Positions 57,998 to 64,000 of a stretch of DNA of 64,000 nucleotides are shown here, in pieces. The stretch's first letter is position 1. The number at the start of each line of letters is the position of its first letter. Under the pieces are notes generated by a model that did no database searches, was not told where the DNA came from, and saw only the letters and a program-made list of their open reading frames with translations. The DNA is taken from NCBI RefSeq assembly GCF_003939025.1, contig NZ_RQIH01000002.1, forward strand, positions 186,001 to 250,000, given 5' to 3'. The stretch comes from Rhizobium sophoriradicis. GTDB lineage: Bacteria > Pseudomonadota > Alphaproteobacteria > Rhizobiales > Rhizobiaceae. The translations under genes were made by a program, and so were the position numbers.

Positions 57998-58861
57998 ATG
58001 CCGAGAATCGCCTATGTGAACGGCCGTTACGTCAAGCATTCCGATGCGAGCGTCCATATCGAGGACCGCGGCTATCAGTTCGCCGACGGCGTCTACGAAG
58101 TCTGCGAGGTCCGTCACGGCTATATCGTCGATCTCACCCGCCACCTGAACCGTCTCGACCGGTCGCTCGGTGAATTGCGCATCGTCTGGCCGATGAGCCG
58201 GGCGGCGCTGACGCAGGTCATTCGCGAGACCCTGCGCCGCAATCATGTCCGCAACGGGCTTTTCTACCTGCAGGTGACGCGCGGTGTCGCACGCCGCGAT
58301 CATGTCTTTCCCGCCGAGGGCACGCCGCCGTCGCTTGTCATCACTGCCAAGAGCACCGACCCGAAGATCATCGCCGCCAAGAACGCCAACGGCATCAAGG
58401 CGATCACCGTTGCCGACAATCGCTGGGACCGCGTCGACATCAAGTCCGTCGGCCTGCTGCCGAACGCCATGGCGCGTCAGCAGGCGAAGGAAGCCGGCGC
58501 CCAGGAGGCGATCTATGTCGATGGCGACGGCATGGTGAAGGAAGGGGCGGCGACCAATGTCTGGATCGTCGACCGGGACGGAACTCTGGTGACGCGGCCC
58601 GCCGAACACGGCATTCTGCGCGGCATTACGCGCACCACCTTGATCGACGTCGCAGCCCGGCTGGGGCTTGAGATCACCGAGCGGAATTTCTCCGTTTCAG
58701 AGATGCTCGCGGCCCGCGAGGTTTTCTTGACGGCAGCCACAAGTATTTGTTTTCCGGTGGTTTCCGTCGATGGCCAAGCCATTGCCAACGGTCATCCGGG
58801 CAGCGTCTCGCAGAAAGTCCGTGAAGCCTTTTTCGACGTTGCGGAAAAGATTGCGATTTGA
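57998..58861 (+). CDS. dat: D-amino-acid transaminase
   Basis: A 287-residue fold-type IV PLP enzyme, starting MPRIAYVNGRYVKHSDASVH. Traits are 'HIEDRGYQFADGVYEVCEVR' (about 20-39), the PLP-lysine segment 'DIKSVGLLPNAMARQQAKEA' (about 147-166) and 'DGMVKEGAATNVWIVDRDGT' (about 177-196). It interconverts D-amino acids and 2-oxo acids, supplying D-glutamate or D-alanine for peptidoglycan. Branched-chain aminotransferases share the fold, but the length and SVGLLPN motif favour Dat. Confidence 0.9.
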   Translation: MPRIAYVNGRYVKHSDASVHIEDRGYQFADGVYEVCEVRHGYIVDLTRHLNRLDRSLGELRIVWPMSRAALTQVIRETLRRNHVRNGLFYLQVTRGVARRDHVFPAEGTPPSLVITAKSTDPKIIAAKNANGIKAITVADNRWDRVDIKSVGLLPNAMARQQAKEAGAQEAIYVDGDGMVKEGAATNVWIVDRDGTLVTRPAEHGILRGITRTTLIDVAARLGLEITERNFSVSEMLAAREVFLTAATSICFPVVSVDGQAIANGHPGSVSQKVREAFFDVAEKIAI

Positions 58862-58972
58862 TACCAAGATTTGCTGGACAGGTGGAATGAGGGTGCCGCC
58901 GGTCTTGCATTGAGAGGTTGATTAATATTCAACCGGCCAGATCAGGTCGGCAATAAAGAAAGAAGCGGCGCG

Positions 58973-59215
58973 ATGGCGGAACGTTCTCAGAATCTGCAGG
59001 ACTTATTTCTCAATACTGTTCGCAAGCAAAAGATTTCCCTGACAATCTTTTTGATCAACGGCGTGAAACTCACGGGCGTTGTTACCTCTTTCGACAATTT
59101 CTGTGTTCTTCTTCGCCGTGACGGCCACTCGCAGCTGGTGTATAAGCATGCGATCTCGACGATCATGCCGGGTCAGCCGATGCAGATGTTCGAGAGTGAA
59201 GAAGCCGCGTCCTAA
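58973..59215 (+). CDS. hfq: RNA-binding protein Hfq
   Basis: An 80-residue Hfq: '[20 protein letters not shown]' (about 3-22), '[11 protein letters not shown]'-type '[20 protein letters not shown]' (Sm1) and '[16 protein letters not shown]' (Sm2, about 55-70) with the YKH motif of the proximal RNA site. It forms a hexamer that pairs small RNAs with mRNAs and in rhizobia affects nifA and nitrogen regulation. The upstream gap has an inverted repeat GGTTGA/TCAACC at 58916-58934. hflX follows 77 bases downstream. Confidence 0.98.
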
Positions 59216-59292
59216 CAGGATCAGCCGTCATTTCGACACGCGATACCAAGAACGATTCGATCATCCCTGAGGCAGCCAAGCACAGGGATGAC

Positions 59293-60618
59293 ATGCGCGC
59301 GACCGTCGTCGTGCCGGTTCTGAAATCCCGCAACCGCGGCGGCCAGACCGAATCGGCCTCGACCCGCACGCCGGAAAGCCGGCTGGAGGAGGCGACGGGC
59401 CTTGCCCAGGCGATCGACCTCGATGTCGTTAACGGCTCGATCGTCCCAGTCAATGATCCCCGACCGGCGACGCTGCTCGGCACCGGCAAGATCGAGGAGA
59501 TCAAGGCGCTACTCGACGAGCGCGATTCCGGTCTGGTCATCGTCGATCATCCGCTGACCCCTGTGCAGCAGCGCAATCTCGAAAAGGAATGGAACGCCAA
59601 GGTCATCGACCGCACCGGCCTGATCCTTGAAATCTTCGGCCGCCGCGCCTCCACCAAAGAGGGCACGCTGCAGGTCGATCTGGCGCATCTGAATTATCAG
59701 AAGGGCCGGCTGGTTCGCAGCTGGACCCACCTTGAACGCCAGCGCGGCGGCGGCGGCTTCATGGGCGGCCCCGGCGAAACTCAGATCGAAGCCGACCGGC
59801 GGCTGCTGCAGGACCGCATCATCAAGCTCGAGCGCGAGCTGGAGCAGGTCGTGCGCACCCGCCAGCTCCACCGCGCCAAGCGCCGCAAGGTGCCGCATCC
59901 GATCGTGGCGCTCGTCGGTTATACCAATGCCGGCAAGTCGACCTTGTTCAACCGCATCACCGGCGCCGGCGTGCTGGCCGAAGACATGCTCTTTGCCACG
60001 CTCGACCCGACGCTGCGCCGCATGAAGCTGCCGCACGGCCGCACCGTCATCCTGTCCGACACCGTCGGCTTCATCTCCGACCTGCCCACCCATCTCGTCG
60101 CCGCTTTCCGGGCGACGCTGGAGGAGGTGCTCGAAGCCGATCTCATCCTGCATGTCCGCGATATGTCGGATGACGACAATCAGGCGCAGAGCTCCGACGT
60201 GATGCGTATCCTCGGTGATCTCGGCATCGATGAGGCCGAAGCCGAGAAGCGACTGATCGAGGTCTGGAACAAGATCGACCGGTTGGAGCCCGAGGTGCAT
60301 GATGCGATGGTGCAGAAGGCTGCCGGCGCTAGCAACGTGGTGGCGGTTTCAGCCGTCAGCGGCGAGGGCGTCGACACGCTGATGGACGAGATCAGCCGCC
60401 GGCTCTCCGGCGTGATGACCGAAACCACCATCCGCCTTCCGGTCGACAAGCTGGCGCTGCTGCCCTGGCTCTACGACCACGCGATCGTCGATGCCCGCGA
60501 GGACAACGAAGACGGCTCGATCACGCTCGACCTGCGCCTCTCCGAAACCGAAGCCGCCGAACTCGAACGCCGCATCGGCAACGGGCCGAAGGCTCCGAAG
60601 GAAGATTGGGAGCGGTAG
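59293..60618 (+). CDS. hflX: GTPase HflX
   Basis: A 441-residue GTPase with an N-terminal HflX domain (about 1-200; 'GTGKIEEIKALLDERDSGLV' and 'GGPGETQIEADRRLLQDRI') and a G domain: G1 'VGYTNAGKSTLFNRITGAG' near 213, 'DTVGFISDLPTHLVAAFRAT' for G3 and 'WNKID' for G4. It rescues stalled or stress-damaged ribosomes by subunit splitting. ATG 59293 has AGGG upstream; the frame is open further up but without a good start codon. The end of the gene is part of a tandem duplicate. Confidence 0.95.
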   Translation: MRATVVVPVLKSRNRGGQTESASTRTPESRLEEATGLAQAIDLDVVNGSIVPVNDPRPATLLGTGKIEEIKALLDERDSGLVIVDHPLTPVQQRNLEKEWNAKVIDRTGLILEIFGRRASTKEGTLQVDLAHLNYQKGRLVRSWTHLERQRGGGGFMGGPGETQIEADRRLLQDRIIKLERELEQVVRTRQLHRAKRRKVPHPIVALVGYTNAGKSTLFNRITGAGVLAEDMLFATLDPTLRRMKLPHGRTVILSDTVGFISDLPTHLVAAFRATLEEVLEADLILHVRDMSDDDNQAQSSDVMRILGDLGIDEAEAEKRLIEVWNKIDRLEPEVHDAMVQKAAGASNVVAVSAVSGEGVDTLMDEISRRLSGVMTETTIRLPVDKLALLPWLYDHAIVDAREDNEDGSITLDLRLSETEAAELERRIGNGPKAPKEDWER

Positions 60619-61000
60619 CGTACGCGTTTGGTGCTACGCCTCTGACGGGGTTGAGTGGTGAGAAGCCACCCCGCTGGTGGGTGCGGTGTGGATGCTCGGC
60701 TCAGGGCCGAGCATGACGGAGGGTGGGGTTGAACCTCACGCCAACTCACTCAGCCGCAGTCATCACAGCCCTCTCAATCGCCTTCCCGGCTACAAGCTGG
60801 CGCTGCCGCTCTGGCACTACGAAGCCGCCGCGCGAGGATTGGGAGCGGGGCACGCATTTGGATGCTAAAACATTGATGGGGTTGAATTTGGCGAGAAGCC
60901 AACCCCACTCTAGGCCGAGCATGACGGAGGGTGGGGCTGACCCCACGCCAACTCACTCAGCCCCAGCCGTCACAGCCCGCTCAATCGCCTTCGCCGCCTG
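60604..61000. repeat. Degenerate tandem duplication spanning the hflX and mazG 3' ends
   Basis: Copy 1 (about 60604-60795) and copy 2 (about 60837-61000) share three landmarks: GATTGGGAGCGG (60604-60615 and 60837-60848, the hflX tail EDWER), GCCGAGCATGACGGAGGGTG (from 60706 and from 60914) and CGCCAACTCACTCAGCC (the mazG terminus read leftward). Offsets of 233 and 208 bases show one copy has since lost about 25 bases. In copy 1, a mazG-like tail reads GKAIERAVMTAAE before a stop. No intact gene lies between 60619 and 60952. Confidence 0.7.
60694..60712. repeat. Small rhizobial palindrome within duplicate copy 1
   Basis: GCTCGGC (60694-60700) and GCCGAGC (60706-60712) form a perfect seven-base stem with a TCAGG loop, of the 'CTCGG-TCA-CCGAGCATGACG' type frequent in rhizobial intergenic DNA. 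Copy 2 of the duplication keeps only the right arm, near 60914. It may function as a transcript end for hflX. Confidence 0.5.
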
Positions 61001-61087
61001 CCAGATCTCCTCCATCCGCTCCAGACTGGCCGCCTCCAGCGTCTCGCCTTCCGCATCAAGAACCTGCTCGATATGATTGAACCGACG
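60953..61087 (-). pseudogene. Detached C-terminal tail of MazG beyond an in-frame stop
   Basis: Reading on in the mazG frame past the TGA at 61088-61090 gives RRFNHIEQVLDAEGETLEAA... and ends '...EIWQAAKAIERAVTAGAE' with a stop at 60953-60955. This is the normal MazG C-terminal helix: other MazGs have K-F-x-R-R-F at the junction, and here the x position is the stop. A CGA-to-TGA change explains it. The 44 codons are otherwise undamaged. Confidence 0.75.
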
Positions 61088-61798
61088 TCAAAATTTCGTA
61101 TTCGTTCCGCGCAGCGCTTGTTCCGGATCCGCCTTCACATGCCGGCCGATATTGACGACCGCGAAGATCAGGTCGCCAAGTTCGTCGTTGACCTTCGCGC
61201 GGTCACCGTCTCTGAGCGCCATCCGCAATTCGCCGATCTCCTCCTCGATCTTGTCGAGGATCGGCTCGGGCGCCGACCAGTCGAAGCCGACTTTGGCGGC
61301 GCGTTCCTGCAGCTTCAGCGCTTCCGTCAAGGCCGGGAAGCTGCGCTGCACCGAGCCGAGGAAGCCGCCGTTGAAATCCTCGGTAATCCCGCGCCGTGAG
61401 CGGCGCTCGGCGCGCTCGCGTTTTTCCGCTTGCTTGATCTCGTCCCACTGGATCTTCACCGCGTCGGGTGTATCCGCTTCCGAGCGGGCAAAGACATGCG
61501 GGTGGCGGCGGATCATCTTGGTGGTGATGGCGTTGACCACGTCGCCGAAGGAGAATTCGCCGGCTTCCTCGGCCATGCGGGCATGGAAGACCACCTGCAG
61601 CAGCAGGTCGCCGAGCTCGTCGCAGAGATCGTCCATATCGCCGCGCTCGATTGCGTCGGAAACTTCATAGGCCTCCTCGATCGTATAGGGCTTGATCGTC
61701 TGAAAATTCTGCTCGATGTCCCAGGGGCAACCAGTCTCGGGATGGCGCAATGCCGCCATGATCTCGATCAGCCGCGAAATGTCTTTTGAAGGTTCCAT
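61088..61798 (-). CDS. mazG: Nucleoside triphosphate pyrophosphohydrolase MazG, truncated by a premature stop
   Basis: The frame from ATG 61798 (MEPSKDISRLIEIMAALRHP) encodes 236 residues with two MazG repeats: 'GCPWDIEQNFQTIKPYTIEE' then 'EAYEVSDAIERGDMDDLCDELGD' residues in pieces (EExxE and DELGD motifs near 45-65), and the second 'KIEEEIGELRMALRDG' and 'VNDELGDLIFAVVNIGRHVK' near 185-220. It hydrolyses NTPs to NMP and pyrophosphate, cleaning nucleotide pools. It stops at 'NTKF' where relatives continue with a C-terminal helix. The catalytic acidic motifs are retained. ATG 61816 would add six residues. Confidence 0.88.
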   Translation of the reverse strand: MEPSKDISRLIEIMAALRHPETGCPWDIEQNFQTIKPYTIEEAYEVSDAIERGDMDDLCDELGDLLLQVVFHARMAEEAGEFSFGDVVNAITTKMIRRHPHVFARSEADTPDAVKIQWDEIKQAEKRERAERRSRRGITEDFNGGFLGSVQRSFPALTEALKLQERAAKVGFDWSAPEPILDKIEEEIGELRMALRDGDRAKVNDELGDLIFAVVNIGRHVKADPEQALRGTNTKF

Positions 61799-61818
61799 GG
61801 TGCCTCGGTTCAGCATCC

Positions 61819-62406
61819 TCAGTTGAGGGGAATATCGTTGGCGCTCTTCGATGACTGGTAGCTGGCCGACAATGCGTCGTAGCGCGCCTTGATGCGGGCG
61901 GTCTGCGCCTTGAGCGCCTCTCTCATTTGAGCCTCTTCGGTCTCGACGAGATCGGCGACCGCAAAGCTGTTCCAGAAGGCGTTCTGCCTGCGATAGCCGC
62001 CGGGTTCAAGCCCGAAGACCTCCTTCAGGATCTTCAGGTCATGCGGAATGGCGAAGGCATCGCGGGAATCCTCGTGGCTGAAGAAATAATAGAAATTGTC
62101 GAAGCCCGCCCAGGTAATCGCCGACATGCACATGGTGCAGGGTTCGTGGGTGGAAAGGAAGATCAAATCCTTGGTCGCGGGCTTGTCGCCAAGTTCGTAG
62201 AAGCGCTTGAGCGTATGCACCTCGCCGTGCCACAGCGGATTCTCCAACTCGTTGTTGGTCTCGGCGACGACGAGCGACAGATCGGATTTGCGCAGGATCG
62301 CCGCGCCGAACACCTTGTTGCCAAGCGAAACGCCGCGTTCGGTAAGCGGCAGGATATCGTCCTCGATCACCGAAAGCAGGCGGGCGGCGATGGTCTTGTC
62401 AGGCAT
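61819..62406 (-). CDS. Nucleoside deaminase family protein (cytidine/deoxycytidylate-type zinc fold)
   Basis: A 195-residue protein starting MPDKTIAARLLSVIEDD. The zinc and catalytic residues are in 'NPLWHGEVHTLKRFYELG' (HxE, about 59-76) and 'FLSTHEPCTMCMSAITWAGF' (PCxxC, about 86-105). It is longer than TadA, and keeps a C-terminal region ('PGGYRRQNAFWNSFAVADLV') of its own; the deaminated base or nucleoside cannot be told. ATG 62406 is preferred; earlier in-frame starts add shadow sequence. It lies just upstream of mazG on the same strand, 20 bases apart, so both may be one operon for nucleotide handling. Confidence 0.83.
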   Translation of the reverse strand: MPDKTIAARLLSVIEDDILPLTERGVSLGNKVFGAAILRKSDLSLVVAETNNELENPLWHGEVHTLKRFYELGDKPATKDLIFLSTHEPCTMCMSAITWAGFDNFYYFFSHEDSRDAFAIPHDLKILKEVFGLEPGGYRRQNAFWNSFAVADLVETEEAQMREALKAQTARIKARYDALSASYQSSKSANDIPLN

Positions 62407-62682
62407 TGGCGTCTCCGGTTTTTCCCAGTCTATCGCCTTGGAGGCGCGAGCGAAATGCGCCAAACGCCGGTGGACGCCGTTTATCACAGGCTTTATACTG
62501 CAATGCAACAAAGGGAGTGGGCAAAGAGAATGGGAACAGGTGGTTTTCGTCGGCACGGTTGACTTTTCTCAAATCGCCGATGGCGCGAGCATAAGAATAC
62601 GCGCTTGCTGGGGCTTTCGAATTTCTGTTCCTTCAATCGCTTGTCGATCACGGGCATATTCTGGCAACTTCGAAGTGGATTG

Positions 62683-64000
62683 ATGATGTCTCCCAAGACT
62701 GAGCAGCTTTCGGTATTTCCAGCCTTCTTTCGCGTCGAAGGCCAGAAGACGGCTGTCTTCGGTAATGGCGACGAAGCCTTCGCCAAGGTGCGGCTGCTGC
62801 TCAACACGCGGGCGCGGATCGTCGCCTACGCCGAGCGGCCGGAAGCCGATTATCATGCCTTCCTGATCGCCAACCGGATCGAGACCGTGCGCGCCGCCTT
62901 TGCCGCCAAGCAGGTCGAGGGAGCTGCACTGGTCTTTGCCGCAACCGGTGACGAAGCTAGCGATCGGGCCATCGTCGATGCCGCGCGCGCCGCCAAAGTT
63001 CCGGCCAACGCCGTCGATCAGCCCGATTACTGCGATTTCTTCACACCGGCGCTGGTCAATCGTGCGCCGGTTGCCGTCGCAATCGGCACCGAAGGGGCAG
63101 GGCCGGTCCTGGCGCAGATGATCCGAGCCCAGATCGATCAGCTTCTCTCTCCTTCGCTTGGGCGTCTGGCCGCGCTGGCGACGAGCTACAGAAAGGCCGT
63201 CGATCAACTGATCCCCCGTGGCGTTTCCCGCCGCGTCTTCTGGCGCCGCTTTTTCTCCGGCGCCGTTGCCGATGCTGTTGCAAACGGCAACCTGCCGCAG
63301 GCCCGCCACGCCGCCGACCGGCTGCTGGGCGCGATGGACAAGGTCGCGGGCCACGTCTGGCTGGTCGGTGCCGGTCCGGGGGCTGAGGATCTGCTGACGC
63401 TGCGCGCCCAGCGCGTGATGATGGAAGCCGACGTCATCGTTTTTGACGCGCTCGTGCCGCAGGCGATCGTCGATATGGGCCGCCGCGATGCCGAGCGGCT
63501 CTCCGTCGGCAAGCGCAAGGGCTGCCATTCGAAATCGCAGGAAGAGATCAACGAGCTGCTGGTCGAGCTCGGCCGCCAGGGCAAACGTGTCGTCCGCCTC
63601 AAGTCCGGCGATCCGCTGGTCTATGGCCGGGCAGGCGAAGAGATGGCTGCATTGCGCGCTGCCGGCATCACCTATGAGGTCGTGCCCGGCATCACCTCGG
63701 CTTTCGCCGCCGCCGCCGATTTCGAGCTGCCGCTGACGCTGCGCGGCGTTGCCTCCTCGCTGGTCTTCACCACGGGCCATGATCTCACCGGCGATGTACT
63801 GCCCGATTGGGCGAGCCTTGCCGTCTCCGGCGCGACGATCGCGGTCTATATGGGCCGCACCGTTGCCGCCTCGGTCGCCGAGCGACTGATGCAGGCCGGT
63901 ATTCCCGCCGAGACGACAGTCGCCGTCATCGAAAATGCCAGCCGCGCGGAGCGCCGCCTGCTGCATGGCACGCTTGCCGATCTTCCCGATCTGCAGCACC
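62683..64000 (+). CDS. cysG: Siroheme synthase CysG, C-terminus beyond window
   Basis: A rightward frame open to the window end (at least 439 codons). The N-terminal part (about 1-210) is the precorrin-2 dehydrogenase/ferrochelatase module: 'FFRVEGQKTAVFGNGDEAFA' then 'FAAKQVEGAALVFAATGDEA' and 'ANAVDQPDYCDFFTPALVNR'. From about residue 220 is the uroporphyrinogen methyltransferase, 'VWLVGAGPGAEDLLTLRAQR', 'SVGKRKGCHSKSQEEINELL', 'RLKSGDPLVYGRAGEEM' and 'YEVVPGITSAFAAAADFELP'. It makes siroheme for sulfite and nitrite reductases. Two adjacent ATGs (62683, 62686) are possible starts. Confidence 0.95.
   Translation, partial: MMSPKTEQLSVFPAFFRVEGQKTAVFGNGDEAFAKVRLLLNTRARIVAYAERPEADYHAFLIANRIETVRAAFAAKQVEGAALVFAATGDEASDRAIVDAARAAKVPANAVDQPDYCDFFTPALVNRAPVAVAIGTEGAGPVLAQMIRAQIDQLLSPSLGRLAALATSYRKAVDQLIPRGVSRRVFWRRFFSGAVADAVANGNLPQARHAADRLLGAMDKVAGHVWLVGAGPGAEDLLTLRAQRVMMEADVIVFDALVPQAIVDMGRRDAERLSVGKRKGCHSKSQEEINELLVELGRQGKRVVRLKSGDPLVYGRAGEEMAALRAAGITYEVVPGITSAFAAAADFELPLTLRGVASSLVFTTGHDLTGDVLPDWASLAVSGATIAVYMGRTVAASVAERLMQAGIPAETTVAVIENASRAERRLLHGTLADLPDLQH

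Noticed and set aside
62569..63999. Long leftward ORF of 476 residues at the right edge
   Set aside because: It mirrors the cysG coding frame, which shows all siroheme synthase motifs.

Overview
This is a chromosomal segment of an alphaproteobacterium of the order Rhizobiales, most likely the Rhizobium etli / R. leguminosarum group. The evidence is rhizobial gene order (rpsB-tsf-pyrH-frr-uppS-cdsA-rseP-bamA-lpx; pdhABC with a lipoyl domain on E1-beta; dusB-ntrB-ntrC and ntrY-ntrX-dat-hfq-hflX-mazG), an alphaproteobacterial GTTC-N7-GTTC LexA box, an EipB envelope protein and rhizobial-type intergenic palindromes. I saw no rRNA, tRNA, CRISPR array, insertion sequence or prophage. Species assignment is inference.

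Layout. 1-3.3 kb: leftward GNAT-like protein (cut by the window edge), a glycerophosphodiesterase and RidA, then rightward eipB. 3.5-7.9 kb: a tight four-gene operon (TelA, a lipoprotein joining a substrate-binding-like domain to a VWA domain, an XpaC-like membrane protein, a second substrate-binding-like protein) behind a near-consensus Pho box; this is the least understood module here. 8.1-21.3 kb: translation and envelope super-operon, from ribosomal protein S2 and EF-Ts through UMP kinase, RRF, UppS, CdsA, RseP and BamA to lipid A synthesis (lpxD-fabZ-lpxA-lpxI-lpxB), closed by a terminator facing gltA. 22.9-29.4 kb: comEC and lexA converge with overlapping ends, then a VOC protein, kdsA and eno. 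29.5-38.1 kb: an FtsB-like protein, the pyruvate dehydrogenase genes pdhA-pdhB-pdhC, two small enzymes, lpdA, two GlsB-type membrane proteins and lipA. 38.2-40.0 kb: an apparent insertion (repeat element, antibiotic-biosynthesis-monooxygenase-like protein, MarR regulator, cytochrome b561). 40.1-46.1 kb: RatA/COQ10-like protein, cinA, ispDF and dusB-ntrB-ntrC.

46.1-54.0 kb is an accessory block lying between ntrBC and ntrYX: two flavin amine oxidases, a bicupin, a zinc alcohol dehydrogenase, a LysR regulator, an MFS transporter and an aldo/keto reductase. It is decaying: one amine oxidase has a large internal deletion with frameshift, and the transporter has a likely short deletion plus a C-terminal frameshift. 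54.2-64 kb returns to the core: ntrY-ntrX, D-amino-acid transaminase, hfq and hflX, then leftward mazG and a deaminase, and the start of cysG, cut by the right edge. The hflX/mazG junction carries a degenerate tandem duplication, and mazG has an in-frame stop that removes its conserved C-terminal tail.

Functionally the window joins central carbon metabolism (eno, PDH, gltA, lipA), cell-envelope building, nitrogen control (NtrBC, NtrYX) and stress responses (LexA, Hfq/HflX, TelA operon).
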